A stretch of DNA of 64,000 nt from Algoriphagus ornithinivorans. Lineage in GTDB: Bacteria; Bacteroidota; Bacteroidia; Cytophagales; Cyclobacteriaceae. Numbering within the stretch: the stretch's first letter is position 1; each line of letters starts with the position of its first letter. Shown here piece after piece: positions 18,122 to 26,575 of the stretch. Below the pieces are notes generated by a model. The model had not been told where the DNA came from, did not search any database, and was given only the letters and a program-made list of their open reading frames with translations. The position numbers and the translations under genes were made by a program. The stretch covers positions 248,001 through 312,000 of the forward strand of contig NZ_FOVW01000003.1 of the NCBI RefSeq assembly GCF_900115305.1, in the 5' to 3' direction.

Positions 18122-19663
18122 ATGAAAAAACGATACCTTTTTGGCATGGGTCTGATGCTTCTTTTTGGCATACAGGCAAAGGCCCAAGATCAAGTTATTG
18201 ATAATATTATCAAAGAAGCCCGGGACAACTCCCAGCTTAAATCAATCGGTCATGAACTGATGGACGGAATTGGACCTCGTTTGGTAGGTTCTCCACAAAT
18301 GCAGAAAGCTCATGACTGGGCAGTAAAAAAATATCAATCCTGGGGCATAGAAGCCCGCAATGAGCAATGGGGCGAATGGAGAGGATGGGAAAGAGGGATT
18401 ACCCATATCGATATGATGGAACCTTGGGTGAAGTCCCTTTCAGGAATGCAATTAGCCTGGTCTCCTGCATCCCCTAAAGGTGGTGCTATGGGCGAAGTGG
18501 TTATCATCCCTGATTTAGCTGACGAAGCTGCATTCAAAGCTTGGCTTCCTTCTGTTAAAGGAAAATATGTGATGATTTCAGCCCCGCAGATTACCGGTAG
18601 ACCGGATTATAACTGGGAAGAATGGGCAACGAAAGAATCTTTTGAGAAAATGAAAGAAGAGCGAACTGAGCTTAACAGAGCTTGGAACGAAAGACTTCAA
18701 AAAACCGGACAGGGAAGAAGGGAACTACCTCAAGCTTTGGAAGATGCTGGAGCACTAGGTATTATCACTTCCTATTGGTCTCAGGGTTTCGGAGCGAATA
18801 AAATCTTCTCTGCTTACACCAAAAAAGTGCCTACGGTTGATGTTTCACTGGAAGATTATGGAATGCTATATCGACTTGCTGAAAGTGGCAAAAAACCAAA
18901 AATTCATCTAAATGCACAGTCCAAAGAAACCGGCGTAGTTCCTACATTCAATACCATTGCCGAAATCAAAGGAAGTGAAAAGCCAGATGAATACGTGATG
19001 CTATCCGCGCATTTCGATTCTTGGGATGGGGGAACCGGAGCAACAGATAACGGAACCGGTACCATCATGATGATGGAAGTAATGAGAGTGTTGAAGCAAG
19101 TTTATCCAAACCCTAAAAGAACTATTCTGGTGGGACATTGGGGATCAGAAGAACAAGGCTTGAATGGTTCAAGAGCATTTGTAGAGGATCATCCTGAAAT
19201 GATGGATAAGATTCAGGCATTGTTCAACCAAGATAACGGAACCGGAAGAGTTGCCAATGTATCAGGTCAAGGTTTTGTAGATAGTTACGAATACTTGGGT
19301 CGCTGGATGAATAAAGTGCCTAGAGAAATCACTAGAGACGTGGAAACCAGTTTCCCTGGAAATCCAGGCGGCGGGGGATCTGACTATGCATCCTTTGTAG
19401 CTGCAGGAGTTCCTGCCTTTTCATTGAGTTCACTAAGCTGGTCATATTACAACTATACCTGGCATACTAATTTAGACACCTATGACAAGATTGTTTTTGA
19501 CGATGTGCAAAACAATGTGATTATGGCTGCCATCATGGTTTATATGGCTTGCGAAGAACCAGATATGGTATCCCGCGAAAGAAGAATTCCACTTGGTAGA
19601 AATGGTGAGCCTACAGAATGGCCATCTATGAGATCTCCTACCAGAAAGGGAGGAATGGATTAA
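18122..19663 (+). CDS. Exported M28 family zinc peptidase
   Basis: 513 residues with a Sec signal peptide (cleavage probably after IQAKA), a PA-like inserted region and an M28 catalytic domain. Metal-binding and catalytic residues are visible in order: SAHFDSWDGGTGATDNGTG (His and bridging Asp), HWGSEEQGLNGS (catalytic Glu and metal Glu), and a late His in YTWHTNLDTYDKI. All are intact, so an active periplasmic or secreted aminopeptidase or carboxypeptidase is expected. The gene is monocistronic between the terminator at 18024 and a bidirectional terminator at 19679. Substrate specificity within M28 cannot be assigned. Confidence 0.88.
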   Translation: MKKRYLFGMGLMLLFGIQAKAQDQVIDNIIKEARDNSQLKSIGHELMDGIGPRLVGSPQMQKAHDWAVKKYQSWGIEARNEQWGEWRGWERGITHIDMMEPWVKSLSGMQLAWSPASPKGGAMGEVVIIPDLADEAAFKAWLPSVKGKYVMISAPQITGRPDYNWEEWATKESFEKMKEERTELNRAWNERLQKTGQGRRELPQALEDAGALGIITSYWSQGFGANKIFSAYTKKVPTVDVSLEDYGMLYRLAESGKKPKIHLNAQSKETGVVPTFNTIAEIKGSEKPDEYVMLSAHFDSWDGGTGATDNGTGTIMMMEVMRVLKQVYPNPKRTILVGHWGSEEQGLNGSRAFVEDHPEMMDKIQALFNQDNGTGRVANVSGQGFVDSYEYLGRWMNKVPREITRDVETSFPGNPGGGGSDYASFVAAGVPAFSLSSLSWSYYNYTWHTNLDTYDKIVFDDVQNNVIMAAIMVYMACEEPDMVSRERRIPLGRNGEPTEWPSMRSPTRKGGMD

Positions 19664-19678
19664 TTCAAGATAAAACTC

Positions 19679-19712
19679 AAAAAGGTCAAGCTTTTCCAAG
19701 CTTGACCTTTTT
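19679..19712. terminator. Bidirectional terminator between convergent genes
   Basis: A 15-bp stem AAAAAGGTCAAGCTT / AAGCTTGACCTTTTT with TTCC loop. A and T runs flank both sides, so it can serve the M28 gene on the plus strand and the esterase gene on the minus strand. Confidence 0.88.
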
Positions 19713-21056
19713 CTATTTCCAATACTTTTTGGCCCACTCGATAAAGTAAGGCCAGTTCGGCCCCACAGTATGCCCTCCTTCATGTTGACGAAATGCTATT
19801 TCACCTGACTTAAGGAATGTTCCAAGAGGCGGAAACGTAGATGTGGCCAACCCCTTTCTACCCAAAAATTGATATACAGGGCTTGCTAAAACTCCCGCCT
19901 CGAACATCCCTTTTGCATCAATCCATTGCCCCTCCACCTCTGGTGAACCCACTGAGATAAACAATGGTCTCGGTGCACAAAGGGCAATCAATTCATGCGC
20001 GTCTATAGGTAAATCATTCTGATTCAAAGGGCCAGCATATTTGATAAAATTGGGAGCAAACCAATGATATTCGGCTGAACTCGCAAGATTTTCTATTTGC
20101 TCCCCAAAAATTCTCCTAAGTAATTTGGCTCCTCCAGCACCTGAACTTCCAATCAAGCCGAGTGAAAATCGTGGCTCATAGGCCAAGGCTACCAATGCCG
20201 CTTTTCCATACCTGGATAAGCCCTCCATTGCAATCTTTTCCTGATCGATTAATTCATCAGACTCCAAAAAGTCTAAAGCTTTACTTGCACCCCAAGCCCA
20301 AGCCTTGAGTGTACCCCAATCATCCAACTTCCTAGGTTGCCCCTGATTCACCAAACCAATAATTCCAGCTCTTAAACCTGCGCCATGATCAGCTTGGTAG
20401 CTGGTGGGAATAATTACTCCGAAAGCCCAACCTTCTTGCAAGAGCTGCTCCTGCCAGCTAGAACCTTGTTGAGCCGGTCTCCTCATCCCCGCAGGCCAGT
20501 TCCACCCAAACTCCATCACCAATGGTACTCGCCCCTTGGTATTCTTGGGCACACCGTATTCAAAATCTATTTCCACTTTAATTGCAGGATAGGAAGAGTT
20601 GTCCACCTTTCCTTTTAACTTTCTATATCTGAATTCTTGCATTCCAATGAGACTATCCTTCTCCTCCACAATTATCCAATTTACCTGGGGTAAGTTGGCT
20701 GGAGTTTTCCCATACATTTCCAAGTCGAATAGACCATAAAGCTCCTTTTTTCTTCTCGCCCAATCTTCCAAACTTTGGACAGGAGAGCCATTTTCAAAAA
20801 CCAAAGGATCGGGAACCTCTTTGTACTGTTTGGCTTTACTTTCGTCTGAGTTTGCAGCATTCGGAGCGGAGGGGTTTCCTGAAGGTCCTGGCCGGAGACT
20901 TTCAATTCCTAACTTTTGAAGCATCAATTGATGATCAGCATGGCTTAACTTGGCAATTGAATCCCTTTCAGTTTGAGAAGTTTGGGCTTCAACTTGATTT
21001 ATAAAAGCAAGAATGATTACTGAAATCAGGAAATATCTAGGCATAGGTTTAAGCAT
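19713..21056 (-). CDS. CE15-like glucuronoyl esterase / alpha/beta hydrolase
   Basis: A 447-residue exported alpha/beta hydrolase. After a signal peptide (FLISVIILAFINQVEA) the catalytic region contains GLSRYGKAALVA, matching the G-x-S-R-x-G-K nucleophile elbow of carbohydrate esterase family 15, with the usual Cys before Ser replaced by Leu. Further family-like segments are GSSGAGGAKLLRR, EYHWFAPNF and RQHEGGHTVGPNW, the last holding the probable catalytic His. CE15 enzymes cleave ester links between glucuronic acid on xylan and lignin alcohols. ATG at 21056 or at 21044 could be the start; both keep the signal. It converges on the M28 gene. Other esterase activity remains possible. Confidence 0.75.
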   Translation of the reverse strand: MLKPMPRYFLISVIILAFINQVEAQTSQTERDSIAKLSHADHQLMLQKLGIESLRPGPSGNPSAPNAANSDESKAKQYKEVPDPLVFENGSPVQSLEDWARRKKELYGLFDLEMYGKTPANLPQVNWIIVEEKDSLIGMQEFRYRKLKGKVDNSSYPAIKVEIDFEYGVPKNTKGRVPLVMEFGWNWPAGMRRPAQQGSSWQEQLLQEGWAFGVIIPTSYQADHGAGLRAGIIGLVNQGQPRKLDDWGTLKAWAWGASKALDFLESDELIDQEKIAMEGLSRYGKAALVALAYEPRFSLGLIGSSGAGGAKLLRRIFGEQIENLASSAEYHWFAPNFIKYAGPLNQNDLPIDAHELIALCAPRPLFISVGSPEVEGQWIDAKGMFEAGVLASPVYQFLGRKGLATSTFPPLGTFLKSGEIAFRQHEGGHTVGPNWPYFIEWAKKYWK

Positions 21057-21187
21057 TACACCTATAATCTAAAGCTTTTCAGAATTTATTCTCAAAAGAT
21101 TTTATCAATGGGAAACCAATGAATTTTAAAGCTTTGAAAGGCAATGCGACTTAGCTATCTTGAAGTAAATACAAATCTGATCAGCTT

Positions 21188-22267
21188 ATGAAGCTTGTTA
21201 AAGTCTTTCTGCTACTATTCTTTATCTCCTCGCTAGGGATCGCTCAACAAAAATTACTGGAAGAGGCATTTATCAGAGCAAGTAATGAAGGCTTTTCCGG
21301 AGTGGTCTTGGTAGCTGACCAAGGAAAAATACTTTTTGAAAAAGCGAGTGGAATGAGGTCCTATGAGTCAAACACTCCTTTACAAAAAGATGACATCTTC
21401 GAAATGGCCTCCGTTTCCAAGCAATTTACAGCTATGATGATCATGCTATGTAAGGAAAAAGGCCTTTTGGATTTTGATGATCCTGTTTCGAATTATTTGA
21501 AAATCCCATATAAAGGCATCAGCATCCGTCATTTATTAACTCACACTTCAGGTCTCCCAGACTACCAAGCCATCATGGATGAGCATTGGGATAAAAGTAA
21601 AATTGCCGGCAACCCTGAAATTTTGGAGTATTTAAGAATCTATGCTCCTCCTATTCTTTTTAAACCAGGGGAACGATATGAGTATAGCAACACAGGCTAT
21701 GTACTATTGGGTAGTATTGTAGAAAAAGTAAGCGGGAAGGACTTTGTGGTTCTGTCCAAAGAATGGATTTTCGAGCCATTGGGCATGAAAAATACAGCAA
21801 TCAGAAGTTTAGATGAAAAATCCAAAGTCCGCAATTTTGCTGCAGGCCACTTAAAGGATGAAAATGGAAATTATGTGAATGCCAACCGATTTCGGGCATC
21901 GGATTACACCTTATGGCTGGGTAATAGAAAAGGGCCTGGAAGAGTGAGTTCCACTGCCCAAGATCTTTTGAAATGGGATCAGGCTTTGTATACCAACAAA
22001 CTGATTTCTTCCAAAACTCTGGAGGAAGCATTTAGCCCATATCGACTCAAGGATGGCACCAGAAGTTATTATGGATTTGGATGGGATATAGAGCCCAAAA
22101 GTCCCTTTGGTAAAATGGTCAAGCATAATGGTGACAATCCGGGCTATCAGACCATCATTGTACGCTTCATTGAGGAAAATAAAACTATCATTATTTTAAA
22201 CAACAATGCACATCCTGCCATGATGCGTTTGGTAGAAGCGGCTACACTATCTTTTGGTAGAAAATGA
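21188..22267 (+). CDS. Serine hydrolase, class C beta-lactamase-like
   Basis: A 359-residue exported protein with signal peptide (VFLLLFFISSLGIAQ) and the penicillin-binding/class C fold motifs: S-x-x-K as SVSK in MASVSKQFTAM, Y-x-N as YSN in YEYSNTGYVLLG, and a late HNGDNPGY segment in place of KTG. Family members include esterases, D-amino peptidases and true beta-lactamases, and sequence alone does not separate them. There is no neighbouring ampR-type regulator, so a resistance role is not supported. It stops 3 nt before the end of the convergent sulfatase, with no terminator between. Confidence 0.83.
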   Translation: MKLVKVFLLLFFISSLGIAQQKLLEEAFIRASNEGFSGVVLVADQGKILFEKASGMRSYESNTPLQKDDIFEMASVSKQFTAMMIMLCKEKGLLDFDDPVSNYLKIPYKGISIRHLLTHTSGLPDYQAIMDEHWDKSKIAGNPEILEYLRIYAPPILFKPGERYEYSNTGYVLLGSIVEKVSGKDFVVLSKEWIFEPLGMKNTAIRSLDEKSKVRNFAAGHLKDENGNYVNANRFRASDYTLWLGNRKGPGRVSSTAQDLLKWDQALYTNKLISSKTLEEAFSPYRLKDGTRSYYGFGWDIEPKSPFGKMVKHNGDNPGYQTIIVRFIEENKTIIILNNNAHPAMMRLVEAATLSFGRK

Positions 22268-22270
22268 TAA

Positions 22271-23794
22271 TCAATCGCCTAATGCCTCTAATCGAAATCT
22301 TTCTATGGAAGAAGGGCTATGCTCCTTTTTCATGATTTCCTCCATTTTTGACACTATTTCGGGAAACTGACTTGCCAAGTCATGTAATTCTTTAGGGTCT
22401 GCTTCGAGATCAAACAACTCTGTTTGAATTTTGCCTTCCTTGAGATTTTGCCGAACAGCCTTCCACTTACCCATTCGGACTGCTTGCTGTCCACCATACT
22501 CAGGAAACTCCCAATAGAGGTATTTGTGTGGCTCCTGCCTCTTCCCCAAAAGGGTTGACAAAAAACTTTTCCCGTCAGTATCAACAGGTATTTTCGCTCC
22601 AATCAATTCACATATCGTTGGTAATAGATCATATAAAGCAGATACATGGTCCGTAACAGTACCCGATTTTATCTTACCCGGCCAGTTAACCAACATAGGA
22701 ACTCGAATTCCTCCTTCGTAGACAAAGCCTTTTGTTCTACCATATCCATTAGAAAATGGATCAGAACTTTTAAAGTAATCAAAGTCTACTCCTCCTGTAT
22801 AAGTCGGCCCATTATCGCTGGTTACAATAATTAAAGTGTTTTCTGAAAGCCCCAAATCTTCTAGTTTGGCACGGATCTCACCAACTTGTTTATCCAACAA
22901 AGATATCATAGCAGCATAAGTTGCACGCGGATACCTATTTGGAAAATAGCCTTTTGAGCCATCATAATATTGCTCATCTCCTATGACTTTCTGATAGTCT
23001 TCCATATTCTCAGAAGGTACTTGAAGAGGAAGATGGGGAAGAGGGGATGCGTAATACAGGAAAAAAGGTTGATCCTTATTATTTTCAATAAAGGCCAATG
23101 CCTTCTCATGCATTAGATCTGGAGCATAGTCTGTTTGTTGGAAGCGTTTATAAGACGAAGGGTCCATAGGATCAGCTAAAGAGTCTAGTTTAGTACTTGG
23201 TACTACAAGCTGGTTATTAAGGAGAATTTTGGTTTCATTCTCCCAAAGGTGTGGAGGGTATAAATTATGGGCTTGACGCTGACAGTTATATCCATAGAAG
23301 TAATCAAAACCCAAATTAGTAGGGATACCCTCACTCAATGGTGCTCCTAAACCCCATTTCCCCACAATTCCAGTTTGATAGCCATTTTGCTGGAGTATTT
23401 TAGCTATGGTCAAGGTTCCAGAGGGAAGTGGCCTTTGTCCCTCTAGATTGGGATCATTTGCAGCTTTGGCATAATCCCAAACTTCCCCTCTTTCTCTCCA
23501 TTCATCATTTCCTCTAATGTATGCATGACCGCTGTGCAATCCCGTTAATAACATGCATCTTGCCGGTGCACATACGGGGGCAGCGGTATAAAAATTCGTA
23601 AAAATCTTTCCCTCTGCTGCCAATTGATCTATTTGGGGAGTCTGGATAATTTCTTGTCCATTATATCCAACCTCTCCATAACCCAAATCATCTGCTAAAA
23701 TCAAAACTATGTTGGGCTTGGATAAATGAGTTTCTTTGGAATTACAAGCTAAGCTAAAGAGTACAATTAATATAAAAGAAAGCTTATTCATCAT
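22271..23794 (-). CDS. Lipoprotein type I sulfatase
   Basis: Formylglycine-dependent sulfatase. The C-x-P-x-R activation motif is present as CAPAR (in AAPVCAPARCMLLTG), with metal-binding DD in LADDLGYGEVG and DN in TSDNGPTYTGG. A longer frame begins at 23875, but ATG at 23794 overlaps the upstream kinase stop as ATGA and starts a lipoprotein signal ending LFSLAC, so it is chosen (507 residues). It probably acts on sulfated polysaccharide or another sulfate ester at the cell surface. It is the third gene of the pnuC operon, an unexpected partner for nicotinamide riboside salvage. A dedicated maturase was not seen in the window. Confidence 0.85.
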   Translation of the reverse strand: MMNKLSFILIVLFSLACNSKETHLSKPNIVLILADDLGYGEVGYNGQEIIQTPQIDQLAAEGKIFTNFYTAAPVCAPARCMLLTGLHSGHAYIRGNDEWRERGEVWDYAKAANDPNLEGQRPLPSGTLTIAKILQQNGYQTGIVGKWGLGAPLSEGIPTNLGFDYFYGYNCQRQAHNLYPPHLWENETKILLNNQLVVPSTKLDSLADPMDPSSYKRFQQTDYAPDLMHEKALAFIENNKDQPFFLYYASPLPHLPLQVPSENMEDYQKVIGDEQYYDGSKGYFPNRYPRATYAAMISLLDKQVGEIRAKLEDLGLSENTLIIVTSDNGPTYTGGVDFDYFKSSDPFSNGYGRTKGFVYEGGIRVPMLVNWPGKIKSGTVTDHVSALYDLLPTICELIGAKIPVDTDGKSFLSTLLGKRQEPHKYLYWEFPEYGGQQAVRMGKWKAVRQNLKEGKIQTELFDLEADPKELHDLASQFPEIVSKMEEIMKKEHSPSSIERFRLEALGD

Positions 23795-24327
23795 GAGTTT
23801 GAGTCTAAATAGGAATTGATTAGGAATATAGAATCCTCCAATCTCTTTTTTCTTTCTCCAGTTATTTTTGCCCATTCCACACCGCTTTCTATTGCCATTT
23901 TTTCATACCAATCCATGAAAAATTGCCTCATTTCCGGCTCTGGATGCTCTCTTTGAGGATCTGGTTCCCAAGGTAAGTCAATATCCGTCAATAGAATTAA
24001 ATCGTAAGCTCTCCTTCCTATTTCCTGAGTCACCCAATCATGCACTTTACCAAATTTGTGCTGAGACCAAACATGAATCACCCTAAGATCAGTATCACAA
24101 AAAAGGAACTTCCGTGCCTGTTGAAATTTCTCATCTTCCAAAGCCATCTGACCTTTTGCGATTTTCAAAAGGTCGGAATAAGAATAATTACGGTCCAGCA
24201 TTTCCAGGTATTCTCTAGCAAACTCCGGAACCCAAGGTTCATCGTAATGAACAGCCAAATCCGACGCTAAAGTACTTTTGCCCGTAGATTCAGGACCCAA
24301 AATCAAGATCCTTTTAGGATTTTGCAT
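23791..24327 (-). CDS. NadR-like AAA kinase (ribosylnicotinamide kinase type)
   Basis: 178 residues with P-loop GPESTGKS near the N-terminus and PEFAREYLE, features of the C-terminal kinase domain of NadR. The NMN adenylyltransferase and repressor domains are absent. It overlaps the end of pnuC by 14 nt and is coupled by ATGA to the sulfatase. With PnuC, the natural role is phosphorylation of imported nicotinamide riboside to NMN, which also traps the substrate inside. That role is inferred from domain and neighbour; other nucleoside substrates remain possible. Confidence 0.83.
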   Translation of the reverse strand: MQNPKRILILGPESTGKSTLASDLAVHYDEPWVPEFAREYLEMLDRNYSYSDLLKIAKGQMALEDEKFQQARKFLFCDTDLRVIHVWSQHKFGKVHDWVTQEIGRRAYDLILLTDIDLPWEPDPQREHPEPEMRQFFMDWYEKMAIESGVEWAKITGERKKRLEDSIFLINSYLDSNS

Positions 24328-24937
24328 AATTTTTTGCAGATTTTATCCAGGCAAATAAGCCTATAAATGCCAGGACTGTGAAAAATAGAAATTGAAAAGA
24401 AGTTAAAATCAACCCTTTGTAAAAGTACAAAGGAACTGAGACTAAATCAGTAATTATCCAACAAATCCAATTCTCAACTTTCTTTTTTGCCATCAACCAC
24501 ATCCCCACAAAAGCAGAAGATGTGGTAAATGAATCCCAATATGGAACATCAGAATCTGTAAACTGAGTCAATACAAAGGAAAGTATTCCATAAGAAGCCA
24601 AAAATATAAAGCCGGAAATCATCCAACCTTTAGGCTTAAGCCAAGTGACGGGCACAACAGCTTGATTAGGTTTGGGATGCGTCCAAACATACCAGCCATA
24701 AATAGACATACTGAAATAATAGGCATTGATCCCCATATCTGCATAGAGCTTATATTGGAAACAAATCCATACATAAATCAGGGTAGAGATGATCCCAGTG
24801 GGATAAACCCAGATATGCTCGCGCATGGAGTAAAACACGGAAGCGATTCCAAAAAATACGGCTATAGCTTCGAGCCAAGTCATGGCGGCCAGCCCTTCAG
24901 CAAAGCCGTCTAGGAGAAATTGAAAATCCATGACCAA
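24314..24937 (-). CDS. pnuC: Nicotinamide riboside transporter PnuC
   Basis: A 207-residue polytopic membrane protein of the PnuC family: about seven hydrophobic segments, YPTGIISTLIYVWICF, and the conserved WxxWxxP-like YGWYVWTHPKPN. PnuC proteins carry nicotinamide riboside by facilitated diffusion and depend on a cytosolic kinase for retention, which is supplied by the next gene. Two close in-frame ATGs (24937 and 24931) are possible starts. The 75 nt before the next upstream gene show no riboswitch-like structure that I can recognise. Confidence 0.88.
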   Translation of the reverse strand: MVMDFQFLLDGFAEGLAAMTWLEAIAVFFGIASVFYSMREHIWVYPTGIISTLIYVWICFQYKLYADMGINAYYFSMSIYGWYVWTHPKPNQAVVPVTWLKPKGWMISGFIFLASYGILSFVLTQFTDSDVPYWDSFTTSSAFVGMWLMAKKKVENWICWIITDLVSVPLYFYKGLILTSFQFLFFTVLAFIGLFAWIKSAKNYAKS

Positions 24938-25012
24938 ATATCAAACTTTTGCCCGAATTGTCAGGAAAAAAGCAGATTTGCTTGATCAGGATTTTCAATC
25001 AATCCAAAAAGT

Positions 25013-26575
25013 TTATCTCGGCCGCTCCGTCAAGGGAGGTCCGGTTCGTGCCTTGATCGCCAAAGCAGCAGGAATAGCAGCACTGGAGGAATTGGTCACA
25101 TACACTGCAAAGAGCGAATTTGAAACGCTGGTTCCTTCATTTGGTACTAAGGGTAATGGCTGAGCAGCTTCTATTCCCCCGAAAATATACCCTACCAAAA
25201 CTTTGTCATTGGCCGCTACTTTACTCAAATCAAGCACCCCATTTTCAAAAGCCAATCCCTGTCCGACCAATGCCCGATTGGGAATAAAATTGGTGCTGGA
25301 ACCCAGTAATCTATTATTTGGAATGGGATTGGGTAAAATATATTCTTGGTACTGACCCGTAGCATTTCTTTGAAAAACAGAAATATCAGAGATAAACGGA
25401 AGACCGTCATTTCTTCCCTGGGCAGTTACTTTATCAAAAGCGGCTTTTTGGGATGGAGTCTGGTTATAGTAGAACAAACTGATACCCCCAAACATGGTAT
25501 GATAGACTGAGGTGTCCTGTGAATTTGGGTTGTAAATCGTAATCACTGGGCATTCATATTGACTGAATTTCTGATGAACCGTAGAGTCCATAGACACATT
25601 GCTTGGACCTGAAATAAAGATAGGATAATCATAACCGCCAATAATTCCAGGTTTGAAAACGCCCCCGAGTGCTGTCATGATTTGAGCTCCACTTTTTGGA
25701 TCTACACTTTCAATGATATTCCCATCCCTTCTATGAAATGGTTGATCCCAACCTGAATTGGTCTCTGCCCCATAGGCCGATATGGATAAATTTTGTGGGT
25801 TTAATCTGAAATTCCTGATTTGATTACTGTATTTCTGCTTAAAATCAGTCCCTCCAAATGCCCGATATTGTCCATCAAAGCGCTGGCCGAAAATTAACTG
25901 AAAAGTCTCTCCGGATTTGCTTAATACACCACCTGTGATAGCCAATCTATCGTCTTTACCGATTTTCATCAAGCCTTGGATATCCTGCGCAGAGGCACCG
26001 CCCTTTATCGCCTTGGTGATTGCTTCAAGTTGGAACTGGATGACAGACCCAAAAGTCACCATATCAGAGCTATCTGCTTTCCAACCATATCCGCCTACAA
26101 CATACATGTAGTCTGTTTCCTTATCATGGTAAGTTTGTAGATTGGTGGCCTGCAATGGTGCGGAAAACTCAGCGCTAAGCTGTTTGACATTAAAGGACCA
26201 CTGGTCTCCCGTGGAAGGATCGATTACAAAAAGGAAATTATTGGCACTATCCTTCACAAAGTTATGAGCCGGAAATGGGTCAAAAGTATGGAGGCCTTGC
26301 CTTCTGCCTCCCACCATAAAGATTTCCCCGGCCTGATTGACTGCACTACCAAATGATTGAAGTCTCGGCAAAGGAGCTTTTCCCGGGAAATTCTGTTCTT
26401 CAAATTCTATCGTATAAGGTAATGCCCCAGCTTGGGCATTGGGATCCATAGCTACTTCTGATATAAGCGAATTATTTTCAGCTTCATTTCCCTCTCCTTT
26501 GTCGGAGGAAGAGCAAGCCATCCAGACCGATGAAAAGAGCACGCTAAATATATATAGGACTAGTTTATTTTTCAT
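25013..26575 (-). CDS. Lipoprotein of unknown function, propeller-like
   Basis: A 520-residue predicted lipoprotein: signal ending in SVWMAC, then an acidic linker. The body has repeated beta-rich segments such as EIFMVGGRRQG, YMYVVGGYGW and MFGGISLFYYN, which suggests a kelch-like propeller, although the repeats are irregular. I do not recognise a named family. It is coupled by an ATGA overlap to the VioB-like gene upstream, so the two are made together. A surface-exposed binding protein is a guess from localisation and fold only. Confidence 0.6.
   Translation of the reverse strand: MKNKLVLYIFSVLFSSVWMACSSSDKGEGNEAENNSLISEVAMDPNAQAGALPYTIEFEEQNFPGKAPLPRLQSFGSAVNQAGEIFMVGGRRQGLHTFDPFPAHNFVKDSANNFLFVIDPSTGDQWSFNVKQLSAEFSAPLQATNLQTYHDKETDYMYVVGGYGWKADSSDMVTFGSVIQFQLEAITKAIKGGASAQDIQGLMKIGKDDRLAITGGVLSKSGETFQLIFGQRFDGQYRAFGGTDFKQKYSNQIRNFRLNPQNLSISAYGAETNSGWDQPFHRRDGNIIESVDPKSGAQIMTALGGVFKPGIIGGYDYPIFISGPSNVSMDSTVHQKFSQYECPVITIYNPNSQDTSVYHTMFGGISLFYYNQTPSQKAAFDKVTAQGRNDGLPFISDISVFQRNATGQYQEYILPNPIPNNRLLGSSTNFIPNRALVGQGLAFENGVLDLSKVAANDKVLVGYIFGGIEAAQPLPLVPNEGTSVSNSLFAVYVTNSSSAAIPAALAIKARTGPPLTERPR

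Noticed and set aside
21188..22267. Serine hydrolase as an antibiotic-resistance beta-lactamase
   Set aside because: The final KTG box is replaced by HNG and no regulator is nearby; the family is mostly esterases and peptidases.
24938..25012. Possible NAD-type riboswitch before pnuC
   Set aside because: Only 75 nt are available and no conserved core or expression-platform hairpin could be recognised.
24930..25163. 77-codon plus-strand frame over the pnuC start and the end of the lipoprotein gene
   Set aside because: It overlaps two well-supported genes on the other strand and has no recognisable domain.
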